Shown here in pieces: positions 50,232-61,269 of a stretch of 64,000 bases of DNA. This stretch comes from Hetaerina americana. Lineage: Eukaryota; Arthropoda; Insecta; Odonata; Calopterygidae. The translations under genes and the position numbers were made by a program. Within the stretch, counting starts at the first letter, position 1, and each line of letters opens with the position of its first letter. Below the pieces are notes generated by a model, which saw nothing but the letters and a program-made list of their open reading frames with translations, did no database searches and was not told the origin of the DNA. The stretch lies in contig JAKTNV010000017.1 in NCBI GenBank assembly GCA_022747635.1, positions 1,480,501 to 1,544,500 of the forward strand, given 5' to 3'.

Positions 50232-52069
50232 CCTCTGACCTATGTCGAATAAAAGAAACCGTATCGTCGCAATTATAGTTAATGCGAACAAGAAATTAAG
50301 ATTTTTCTTCGAACCAAGACCTAAGTGGTGCTTATTCACAAAACAATGTTGATATTATAAATTTAAATAAAATGATAATTCGTAGTTTCTCAAATAAGTC
50401 ATTATAAGTTCATTTACTAGGAGTTTCGAAGTCAAATTCATCACCACACATTACCTCCCTCTTGGTTTCAGTGTTTAAAAGCATGGAGAGAGGTCAAAGG
50501 AAGGGGAAGTCGTGAAAGGGTGAGAGGATGAGGAGAGAGTTAACGCCCTTTTATTTCATTTATCAAGAAAGAATTACACCATTTTTGCCTCACGCAGCTG
50601 AATTTACACCATCTCTACGATATGGTTACCGAGGACTTGAAATACAAAAACAAAATTTTGACAAAACAACAAAATTTTATCATTTTTCAGTTATTTCTGT
50701 TTACCTCTAGCGTCAAGTATCATATAAAGATGAAGTGGCCAAATGGCGTCAACATCATTAGCCATCCATCCTGGAGCTGCTACGATACGAAATCCCCACT
50801 TCCATAGCGTAAGGACGCGTAACCATTTACTTCAGCTCACAAATTTTCCACTCGCGGGAAATAAAAAGGGCAGGCTGCTCACTCAGTAGCGGAATCGACG
50901 CGATATCCTCTGTCACGCCCACGATGAAGAGAAAAAATGTCACATTGGGCGTTGACCCTTCCCGCAAAACGGAGTGACCGTTTGAAGGTGATCTTCCAAA
51001 ACCTCTTCCCCCCACCCGCCCTCCCGCGACCAGTTTTTGTTCTCTCTCGATTCCAAAAATTCCTTGTCAGTCGACCTGTCTCCACCCAAATCCCGATTTC
51101 GCCACCCCTTCCGCACAAAAATTATTCTTCGATATTTTCCCTTTCCAAAATCCATGCTACATTAAATTAAAATCACGTGCTGGTTCGAACTATAACGATC
51201 TCTAGTGCACGAAGAGGCACTGCGCTTTCTTTAAACGTGACACAACTCATACCGAAAATATGGGAGTGGAATAGGCGACGATTCCATAACTGTCCTTAGG
51301 CTCGGAGAGCTATACAGGATGATCATTTGGGCGAAATCTCCAAATTAGTACGGCGCAGAATCTTACAAGTATCACCCGAGTGGATTCAAATAATTTCCAT
51401 GAAAATCACCCTTATAATTACCCCAAGGAAAATAAACCTCGGATATCGGACATCATTTCACGTGAGACTTTTCAAAGAGACAAATGTATGTCCACGTGTA
51501 ACTTCTGAGCTCAAATTTTACTATTACACTCATTGCCAACACCAACTTTAGAATTTATTCTTCTTAGACTTAAAAAGCGCCTTATTAAAGGCATACACGT
51601 ATACCCTTGCTAGCCTTGGAAGAAGAGGCATTCCAAACAATAGCCTGCATATTGACCAACGCACTACAGCAGTAGGCCGATATATAAAAATGACTTCGGC
51701 GGATGGAGGAATTATTGGAATGCACGTAATTGATCACACGGAGTTATATAACTATATACCTAAGTCAAGGTTATCGATTAAATAGAAAATGTGGATGTAT
51801 TCCTCCCGTATCATACCGAACGATCGAGTCTGGTATGCCGTAAGGCTCGCCGCCCCTTGTTCTCGACGCTGCTCTAGGTACTTTACTTTCGGCTTCGGAA
51901 GGATTCCGTGCACGATGGCCGATCTCCACCGGGAAGAGGCGTACCAAAGCACGCACGCGCAAGCAAGATCCCAAGAAAGTTTAGTAATGGGATGACGAGT
52001 GGGTTATCTATCGGACGCGAGAGGTGAAGAGAGGTAGCATAAGACGCCGCACACCAGCTTGCGAGCTTC
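50232..52069. other. Intergenic or intronic DNA, no gene seen
   Basis: AT-rich unique DNA, with a C/T-rich patch at about 50990-51130 and a GC-balanced segment from 51820 to 52020. No recognisable coding sequence. Confidence 0.5.
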
Positions 52070-52450
52070 CCCCAATCCCGAGACTTCCAACCTCTCCCTC
52101 CTCAACCGCATCTCCGCCCCTTAAAACTCTCATCCCCCGCCATTACACCCGCCTCCCACCTCCATCCTTCCGATCCCCACTCTCCCCTCCCGAAAAAAAA
52201 CCCCTTGAGCCCTTTCCTGAAGGGAGGAAATCCATAACTTTACGCGCGGAGTTGCCCCGAACGAACACAGGATGTCAGCACGCTGCCCGGAGCAGAGAGC
52301 GAAGAGGATGACTGTGGAGGGAGGCGAAGAAGAAGGGGTGGGGGAAAGGAAATCGGAGGGTGAGAGGCAGTTGAGGAGTGTACGGAGGGAGATGCTCCCC
52401 TCTCTGCCGATGAAGGCAGGAATTTCGAGGAAGGAGAGCAAACGCCTTTC
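52070..52450. other. GC-rich block switching from pyrimidine- to purine-rich
   Basis: Plus strand is C/T-rich at about 52070-52205 and G/A-rich at about 52290-52440, the same arrangement as at 25.8-26.35 kb. Frames of 95 to 103 codons here are Pro/Ser- or Glu/Arg-rich and are not convincing. Confidence 0.5.
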
Positions 52451-52750
52451 GGGGAAACGAAGGAATATATATTACTACCCATACATGAACAGATAAATAT
52501 TGAAATTTTCCCACTATCATTAATATTTTGTCAAATCATATTAGTCCATTTAATGGGATAACGCGCTATTTTCGGCCAACTACAAGAATACAAAGGTAAA
52601 CATTATGGGAATATCGCCACTTTACTCGAAGAAAGGCCTACCGATTATGTTAATTTTTCATTACACTTAAATACTAAGGCTGTAGCGAAAGTTTTCCGTT
52701 AATGCAATACATTTACTGTTCAACATATAAATATATATAAAATAAGTAAT
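52451..52750. other. No gene seen
   Basis: AT-rich unique DNA without visible structure. Confidence 0.5.
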
Positions 52751-52908
52751 CAACCTGAAGGTCGGTTTGGTAGGTGATGGTGCAGTTCACCCAGTACTAA
52801 GCCCGACGACTTGTGCCTTGCCCGGGAATCGAACTTGGTAGTCGAATCGGTCGCGGTAGTCCAGGGGCCAGTAGTCCAACGCTCTACCCCCTGGACTACC
52901 GCGACCCA
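52751..52908 (-). mobile_element. tRNA-derived SINE, family S1, with snap-back head
   Basis: On the minus strand the head has a consensus A box TAGTCCAGGGG (plus 52888-52898), then TAGAGCGTTGGACTAC, and a near-consensus B box AGTTCGATTCC (plus 52825-52835). The body ends TACCAAACCGACCTTCAGG, as in the 46.1-kb copy. Between the boxes the first 19 nt of the element recur in inverted form, giving a perfect hairpin (52849-52867 with 52888-52906). That is not part of a normal tRNA fold and increases the distance between the boxes. The tRNA end abuts a TA/TG microsatellite. Confidence 0.75.
52849..52906. repeat. Perfect 19-bp inverted repeat inside the SINE head
   Basis: GGTCGCGGTAGTCCAGGGG (52849-52867) pairs exactly with 52888-52906 across a 20-nt loop holding the anticodon-arm-like TAGAGCGTTGG (minus strand). 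Both arms contain an A box, in opposite orientations. Confidence 0.9.
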
Positions 52909-52951
52909 TATATATATACTGTATATACATATATATATACACATATATGTA

Positions 52952-53007
<56 letters not shown>

Positions 53008-53035
53008 CACACACACACACTCTCACACATATATA
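52909..53035. repeat. TA/TG/CA compound microsatellite with palindromic layout
   Basis: Alternating TA runs with a TG run near 52949-52962 and a matching CA run near 53007-53020, so that the middle of the block is an imperfect palindrome of about 70 bp. Frames through it encode only Tyr/Ile/His/Thr repeats. Confidence 0.9.
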
Positions 53036-53165
53036 CCTAGGCCCCGGCATGTCGAAATGTCCGGCGTTCAAGCCCCGGTCAAGGAAATATTTTAACACAG
53101 GTGATCTGCTCGATTCCGCCTTCCCCATCTCTCCTGGGTTCGTCTTTTATGTGTGTTCCTATCCC
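53036..53165 (+). mobile_element. Possible SINE fragment between two TA microsatellites
   Basis: A unique 130-bp island bounded on both sides by TA repeats. It carries GGCGTTCAAGCCCCGG (about 53061-53076), which resembles a B box and its flank, but no A box. Flanking repeats of the same kind suggest insertion into, or expansion from, a microsatellite. Assignment is tentative. Confidence 0.3.
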
Positions 53166-53169
53166 TTTC

Positions 53170-53172
<3 letters not shown>

Positions 53173-53238
<66 letters not shown>
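53173..53238. repeat. (TA)n microsatellite, about 32 units
   Basis: Uninterrupted TA dinucleotides over about 65 bp. The 262-codon minus-strand frame that ends here consists of Ile/Tyr repeats fused to a Pro/Ser-rich translation of a purine tract and is not a gene. Confidence 0.95.
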
Positions 53239-53241
<3 letters not shown>

Positions 53242-53399
53242 ATGTGTGTGTACACGTAAAACTCACAAAGGCATTCATGTACACCACGCCCGTCATCACC
53301 AAAATTCACGTATAAAAAGTGCGAAACAAAAAAACATTTCTCCCCTTTGTAAATAATTCCTACCTTTCTTTCCACCTCACTCCCATCCCCAGGAAAAGC

Positions 53400-53900
53400 A
53401 CTTGGGGGACATGCAATGGTTAACGTGGTGTGCAAGCCCCAGAGTGCAGGAGGGAGGAGAACTGAGGCGGAGGGTGGGGGGGGAGGGAAAGAAGGTTTAC
53501 GAAATCGGGCAGAATTGGGGGAGGTGAAATGAGGAGAAGTGAAGAGAGGGGAAGTGTGACGGGAAGGGGGGGGGAAGGGATTCTGGGGGAAGGGGGGAGA
53601 GACACTTTTAGAATACCTGACAAGTATGGGGTGAAAAGATAGAATATTTAATCGTGCGGAGTGCGAAGGAAAACGCGATAAAAAACGAGGGGAGGGGGGA
53701 GGTGGTTCGGGAACGAATTCCTCGCGGGAGACATTATAATGAGATTCTTGTCGTTTATGGACGAGAGGAGAGCGGCGACAAATGTGAAAAAAATGAGGAG
53801 CGAAATTACAGGAGGAGGATAGACAATGCTTCGAGAGAGTACTGCTGGAGTGGTGGTTTCTTTTAGCGGGGAGGGGGAGGATGAGAAATTGCTGAGAAGT
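53400..53900. other. Purine-rich (+ strand) tract
   Basis: G/A-rich plus strand with several G runs between 53475 and 53600 that could form G-quadruplexes. Frames are compositional. Confidence 0.65.
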
Positions 53901-56900
53901 CTGGATTGTCGCAGGGAGACATTCTTTCAAGGGAGGCTTCGAACAATTTTTAAATGCCACATCAAAACGGACGAAATATATAGGCTCGCGTATTTATTTT
54001 CTTTTCACCAAGTCTTGCACCACCAGATTGAAAAGGAGCAACTTCCAAAGATTTTCTGAAAGCCCCAAAGAAAAAGCGTGGATGCGCTCTTATCCGAGTG
54101 CTATTCGAATTCACCTGAAAGATGACGTCGATTGCGATGCATTTAATTTTTTTTTCAAGTGGCTCTAATGGCTCCCTAAAATACAATGGTGTTTGAATTA
54201 AGGCGTATTTAATTTGAGAAACTACACAAAAGCATTTCGTTAAAACGCAAAGATCTCAAATTCACTTGTTTCCTTCGCAAATGTTAAACGCAGAAAAAAA
54301 TATGCCTATAGTATTGGATTTGCTGTGAGTCCATTTTTATAAAGAAGTCCAGCAGAGTGTTATTACTTGAAATAAGGATTCAATGCTGAGAGATATTGCA
54401 AAGTCCTTTGCGTTACGTTAACTCATAATTGAAATTAAAAGATTCAATTTAATGATGAAAAATTGAAAATATTTCAAGAGGTTACCTTAAAAATGTAGAA
54501 TGAATAGTATATGGCTGCCGTTCTAAATATTATACATTGGGAATGCAGTCATTTGGTGTTCAACGAAAAAATAAACCACTTATGACTTTTAGATTTTGTT
54601 TATTGAATACGACTCTTCTTGATACGAAAATCAGGATATACGTGCATTATGCCGAAATAAACACCCCGCAGCAAGGATCCACAGAAAATCACGATTTGAT
54701 TTCGAATAATGTACAATTCTGAAAATCTAAGACACATATCCTAGAGCAATTACTGTGTCTGGGGGATCAAAGCAGCCAAACAAACGAAACAATCGATTCA
54801 ATTATGTATGCATGCACTCTCGCCCTCGCTAAACTTTCTCGTTCCACGCTTTTTCACTTTATTGGCACAGAGGCAGAGAGAAGTATTAAAAAACAAAGAA
54901 CAAAAGAAAGTAAGAAAGTAGAACAGGAGTGTTAAGGGGCCCGGAATAACAGTTCCAAAGACAGAGGCGCGAAGGGAAAGGGTGTGACAGGGGAGGGAGG
55001 GAAAGCATGAGTTGAAAGGAGTTCAGGGATGAGAAGATGCGGCTGTAATGGGATTGAACAGCGAAGGGAGGTAGGGCATTGGCGGCAGAATAACGACAAA
55101 GAGGGAAGCCACGCCTGAAGGCGGAAGAATGGGCAGGGGGAGACGGAGAGAGCTAGGCTTGAGGGTTAAGTGAAGTGAATGAATAGATGGGTCAAGTTTG
55201 CTGAGATCTTCGGATTCATCGATGATCAAGGGTGCGGAGAAAACTCTTCAGATGAAATGCGAAAGAAATGAGCGAGAAAGCCCGAATGAGCGAATCCTAA
55301 TTTCGTGCTTCCATTACTTTTTGCGTGTTTGACTTATTTTCTTCGATCAATAACATGCCAATGACTACGTCTACTTGAGAGAAATCCATATGTTCATGAG
55401 TATCGATGAAATTAGCGGATCCGTATTGCTCAGGTAGTTGCAAGCATATTGCATGAGATGAGACGTCCCAATTGAAACTTAAAAATTCAGCTCACAAGAC
55501 AAAGGTAATGATTCTCTCCGTCACCACCGGTATAGCAATATAAACATTCGATTTCGACGTTAACCTTTCACTTGAACAATCGAAGATACCCTTTCACAAA
55601 AATAATATTAGGGTTGTTGAACCTCACCAACAATAACGAATCCATTAGAGAAGTTTTTTTTGAGTCTTTCTGATGTCTCTGGAACACCGCTGTCACCCAA
55701 ATATACCTAAATATGTAAGCAGGTTTCCAAGGATCGAACCAACCATGAATGCACACCCGTTCCTAAGGAGAATTTGAAAGTATGATATGATTCAAGCAAG
55801 CCGGCGCGAATTGGCAGGAATACTGAATTGGTAGGAATAAATACCATGGAACTAGAAAAAACTACAAAAAAATTAGTTATACTTAAGAAAAAAGTACTCT
55901 CAAAGAGAATAACTATTTACCTAGCTATTGGATAAAATAATTCGGTGTCCTTCCCATATTTACCATTATTACAACTTTCGGAGAAGAACCGCACAGCTTA
56001 TATGGTGACTTCTTCTCCTAGCATCTGCGAAACGCTAAATTTAAAATCATAGCGATGGTAACGTGAAGGAAGGGTGTAATTTCTCTCTAAATAGACAAGC
56101 TAAATGTGTGTTGACATATTGAGATCACATTAAGAAAATATTGATTCAAAAGTTGGACAACGAATGTGCAGAGAAACACGGCCCAGTTCGGTGGGCAACT
56201 AATAAGAACTGACATACGATTAAAACATAGCCTGGCATTTAGGTCCTTAGAAAGTTAAGAGACTGAATCATATAATATGCCAACGAAACACCATGTGACT
56301 TCACTTTTAACATAGAGGATACAATTTAATTCCCATACAAAAGCGACAGGTTGTGCCATAGTGACCAAAATTATTAAGACAAACTGTCCAACTGAGATAG
56401 CCAAGGATAAGTTTACCCGTCGCATAATTCACTACTACAGCTCAAAACAAGGATGACATTAAAAAATGAAATATCTCTTTTGCATACTCATTCTCTGGTT
56501 AATATGGATGAGGCCTAAACGTGCCGTGCCTCTTGTCTTTCGGCGGTTTACAAGATATTGTGTGCTAATATGCACGAGATTACAATCGACTATTACACTT
56601 TCTAGGGTATAAATATGAAAATGAACTTAAACGATACAGCGACGTCCTCAATCATTTAAAGGTCTTATTCTCAATCGTCATAAATTTAACGAAAAGTAAC
56701 AACAAATAAAACTTACGTTTATATGATAGAGGAAATGCTATAATATTTAACAATAACTTATATTTTTATGGAACTGTTTTCATAGCAAAACCTGTACCCC
56801 TGTAAGGGTTCCCATAGCTATTAAAAAAACAAAATGTAGATCATTTCCTCTCAATTTCTTATATGGCTAAGCAGTTTTACGACTAAAAATACCCATTACT

Positions 56901-57349
56901 TCAGTATTCACGAAAGTGAAAAACTTATGTGGCCGTGGGTTGACGCCAAGTTATAAATTAAAATCCGATTCAACGAATATCAGTAGGTCTCCGAATTACT
57001 ATTATAGAACAGATGACGGATGTAAAATCAGGAAGATAGATAATAGAACGGATAGGTGTTAATGTGGTTTTTTTCTCGCTCCATTAGAGATCAAGATATA
57101 TATTACAGCAGTCGCGTAGGAGATAATTGGCAATGACAGTGTAAATATTTTGTCGATGTCCTGCATGTTTTTTTCCTTAATACACCCATTCTTTATAACC
57201 ATTCTCCCGTATGATTTGAATATACAGGTACGTATCCTGTTATTGAATATTGTCACATGTTAAGTACACTATTTCGTGTGATTAACTTTCTTCTAGCAAA
57301 TGATCAAGTTAATTTTTGTGTAGGTGAGTTGTTAATGGGATTGTATATG
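53901..57349. other. Intergenic or intronic DNA, no gene seen
   Basis: AT-rich unique DNA, with a purine-rich patch at about 54890-55180. A lone B-box-like word (minus strand, near 55733-55743) has no partner A box. A possible divergent LINE end is at 56508-56562. Confidence 0.5.
56508..56562 (+). mobile_element. Possible ancient LINE 3' end (family A type)
   Basis: The order GGATGAGGCCTAAAC, GCCGTGCCTCTTGTC, CGGCGGTTTACAAG and ATATTGTG parallels the terminus at 57350-57415 (GGTGACCTACCAC, GCCACACGCCCTTG, CGGCAGTTTGCGGG, TATTTTGTG). Many positions differ, and no tail repeats remain. Weak candidate. Confidence 0.3.
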
Positions 57350-57415
57350 AATGGCTGGTGACCTACCACCCCAGCCACACGCCCTTGCGGCAGTTTGCGG
57401 GGTATTTTGTGAATG
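57350..57415 (+). mobile_element. LINE 3' end without tail repeats (family A)
   Basis: GGCTGGTGACCTACCAC precedes the terminal hairpin (57369-57402: CCCC...GCCACACGCCCTTGCGGCAG...GGGG), then TATTTTGTGAATG in place of the ATGTAG tail. Core identity with the other copies is high. The tail has been lost or has mutated. Confidence 0.75.
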
Positions 57416-59069
57416 AAATGCAATACCCAGTAATGCAACATGCAGTCAGAGTTCTCCTAGATTAATTCTTAAAATGCTCAGATTCAAATTACGGGCTTTT
57501 AGGTACGATTTGGTCAAGTTGTGTCTAAGTCCCGTGAGTATCATTTGCGGAAATCGGGAACACATGAAAAACTCTTCACTTGGCATAAATTCGTTGAGGC
57601 AACCTGAAGGAAGCAAATTGTTTAAAAAACGTCACGTGCACCCCAATGAAAAGTCTGGACATTCCTCACCACCGAAAATTTTGTCTCCGATAGGAAGAAA
57701 AAAAGATGCAAGGGGAACAAGAGGAAGGGAGAATGAGGAAGACGTCGCGTCGCCTGTGGGTAATTCGGTTTCACCGTACGAAGAGTAATTCTGAAGTATA
57801 TTCCCCAAACCCCTTTTACCCAAATTCTTTTTCCCTGGAGTGCCCGAGGTCTCTCTTTTGACGAGGCGCGTGCGTATGTATGTGCATGCATGTATGAGAA
57901 TGTATATATGTAATGTGTGTCTGTGTCTACTCTTCGGGAATCGTATCATTAAATTTCGCGGCGGGAAGAAGAGCCTGAGGGGGAAGGACGGGAGACTTCT
58001 GTCTCAGGCTCGATTCTCCCATCACAGCCGCATGCTTTTTTGAGGAAATAAGGCAAGCAAGCCGCTCTCGTGAAAATATTCGGAAGCGCTCTCCCGATAT
58101 AAGGATGAGTGATGAGAGTTAATCAAGAAAATATTGGCCGGAAGCATAGGGTGAGTGGGCGAAAGGACAGTGAGCGTTTGGATACAGGAAACCGGCAAGC
58201 TAGGAAAAAGAATGGGTCTATTTGGCGCAAGGTTTACACTCACTTAGGCATGAACTGTGTTGTTATTATGTGGGAAGCAAATAAAACATGCAGGGTAAAA
58301 CTGAGCAAAAAACATTGCTTGGTGGTGTAACTGTTCAACTCAACCAAACTGATGGAAAATTCCTACGAAACCTAGTCAATTCAAACATATTACCATGGAG
58401 GGTGCCAAACCAAAGCATAATAAATATGTGTAGCACATGCGAGATCATCGTGTAAAATATGCTCTTACAGCATCTTCCAAGAGGTGACCGATTCATCAGT
58501 CGGTTTCAAATGTTGTACATCCTTCCAATTCTCTGTCTATTAGAGTGGTGTAGTGGCTAAATGTAAAAGGAAATTCAATTTACTTTGAGTTCATATAAAC
58601 TTTTCTTTGGTTTAAAGCGTATCTCCAGGAAATCCGTACGTATTTTCCCAAGAGACATGGCCAATTCGAATGAAATACGACAACCCCACAATAGTATTAC
58701 CCTTCTCATTGCCGAGTTTCGACAAAAAATGTCGTCAAGAGTCGGGAAAATTAATTTGATGGAAAAACTACTTACTTAACAAAGCAATCTATCAAGATTC
58801 AATCACGAAAAATCAAGTCTTAGGCTTCAACTCCTCAAATTCCGCATCCACCCGGGACGATGAATTTCGTTTTTCGTATCCTTCGCGAAAGAAATGAGGG
58901 CAGTTCCAATATGCTGGAACACTGGCCTGAAAATATTTACAAAAACAGCACGGACTGAGACAATGAAATCGGAAAAAAACCGTTTGAAGGGTACGCATTG
59001 GACAGAGAAGACAACGTGGCAAGGACCCAGCCCAGAGGTCATAAAAATTCAAGGAATTCTTAAGTGCCG
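57416..59069. other. Intergenic or intronic DNA, no gene seen
   Basis: Mixed unique DNA. Plus frame 57474-57788 (104 codons) has fairly even composition but no recognised motif and lies within chance length. Nothing else stands out. Confidence 0.5.
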
Positions 59070-59510
59070 CGAAAGAAAAGAGGGGAGGGCAGAACAAAAA
59101 AGGTCCACAAAAGAGCAATGGGTGGGGGTGCTGGGGCTCACGAGGGTGGGACGGGCGGAGGTGAGAGGAGAAGACGCGGGGACAGGCGTCATAGCTAAGA
59201 TGGGGCGGAGAGGGGTGGCGGCGCGGAAGGGCTGGAAGACGAGAGGGAGCCTAATGAGGCACCGCTAGACGCCACTTTGAAATGGTCAATTACTCAGCTT
59301 CATCAAGGTTATGGAAAAGAGGAGGGGTGGCAAGTGGAGACGATGAGGCACGGTAAGGAGAGGGGGACGGGTGTGGGGCGAGAAGTGGGAAAATGGAGGA
59401 GGGGAAATATCTGCTCTTCGGGAGATTTCCACATCGTCCGTCACCCTCGTTCCCTTCTCTCTCCACGCCCTTCTTAAGCCACGCCGCCCCGCCCCAGCTC
59501 AGTAACCAGT
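59070..59510. other. Purine-rich block with C-rich end
   Basis: G/A-rich plus strand at about 59070-59405, switching to C/T-rich at about 59430-59505. Frames are Arg/Gly/Glu-rich or Pro/Ser-rich. Confidence 0.55.
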
Positions 59511-61269
59511 TTTCTCGTCTCCGACGGGACGAACTGGGAGTCGGCGCCTATTGGCCGGTGTTTGTTGTTCACGAGAATATTGGGATATGGGCAATCTCGT
59601 CATACCCCAAGTAAAATTTGCCAATTACTGCTAAGGAATCTAGAGGACATAAATCCATGGAGTACTCATTAGAAAATTACTCCAACGACAAACAAATTGT
59701 GATTGTGGATGACTCCTGGCTGATTACTAATATTATCAAGAGGAGTACGTCTCCGAAAGCTCAAGGCTAACTTTGAGACATTCAAATTTCATCAATTTCA
59801 CCCGCGTTCTCATTCTATACTTATCATTTTAATTATCGGACGACAGTAAGAAAAAAATAATTAAAGAACTGTTGCAAATATATTTGCAAAAACGGAATGA
59901 GCACAGACACGTAAGTACAGGTTTCCTCTATAAGAAGGAATTTAACGAGGTAAAAATGACCTCGAGTGACGTGATTGATGAAATTAATTAATAACAACCT
60001 AAGAAGAAAAAGATACATATCCCGTGATTATAATAATGTGCCTGTCGACTTATTTGGGGAAAGTCTTGATGAAAATCTATTGTTCGAAGAAATTTTTCTC
60101 ATAGGATATAACTGGGCTTTGTGACACGAAGTGAAACGTAACCACATAAATTATGCCAAATAAATTCTATTGATATCTTGAAAAATTTTCCATGAAAATA
60201 ATCCTACACTGAGATTTCCTACTAGAGGCCTTAAACTTAATGAATTCGGATTTACAAGAAATATGTTGATTTCAGAAAATATTAATGGTTTTTTTTGTTT
60301 TTTTTTTTGATTTACTGTGAAGAATCAACTCTACAATTTTACAGAATGGAAACATGGAAATAAAATTAGCATACAACGACAAAATTCTATAAGATGCATA
60401 TACATTAATCAGCATTTGAAGGACAAGGATATATTCAGAGTCATAGTTACATAAAATTCAACGAAAGAAGGACCTGAAATTATAAAATAAGAATTTCATT
60501 TTCACTCGTAACACTTGAAAAATATCGTTATTAAATTTGACTAAAATCGGAAGTTTGTCATTCTACCGAATGGGTAATCGAATACAAGGGGGAGATGATC
60601 AATAAAAATTTTATAATCTACTCAAGATGCGAAATCTTAACACGATTGCACCCGCTGCTAGATATAAGTGATTTTAATAGGAGTTGATATTTCATCAGAA
60701 TAGCAATACACGCGTTATTCACACCACCAAATTGTCATTGATATTCCAAAATAAAAATCAGTTACATAAAGCATACATTTTAGGTCACGGTAATCAACTC
60801 GTAAGGGCAATTTATTGACTAAGTTAGAAGAAACCTATAATTTTAAAAAGTAAAAATGAAATACATTCAATAACGTACATAAGAATCCATATATAATCAT
60901 AATGCACCCCTGAAAATGTAAGCAAATTATGGATATAACGAGACATTAACCATAATTCAAAAAATATAGAAAAGATATCAACAAAATAGTTAAAACTGCA
61001 TACATATACAAACATGATTTCCCTTTTGACAACCAATAATTGATAATCAAAAATCTATTGAACAGATGGAGTAAAAACTGGTCAATAACAGATTGCCAAC
61101 CGTAGCTCCTCGAAAATAATTTCTCAGCAGCACAACAAAATAACATTCGTGGGCATTCCATCGCCGCTTCTGCGGATTGGTAGAGACTAGAAGTTTCCAT
61201 GGAGAGCATACTGATGTCCCAGATGACTACGTAAACAAATTAATTAATTGCACACTAAAATATCGAGAG
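59511..61269. other. AT-rich DNA, no gene seen
   Basis: Mostly very AT-rich unique DNA with a T run near 60290-60310. No recognisable coding or RNA feature. Confidence 0.6.

Noticed and set aside
53172..53960. 262-codon minus-strand frame, the longest in the window
   Set aside because: Its end is translated (TA)n and the rest is the complement of a purine tract. Low complexity throughout.
55730..55745. B-box-like GGTTCGATCC on the minus strand
   Set aside because: No A box at tRNA-like spacing and no self-pairing acceptor stem, so it is a chance match.
57474..57788. 104-codon plus-strand frame of fairly even composition
   Set aside because: No recognised motif, and length is within chance expectation.
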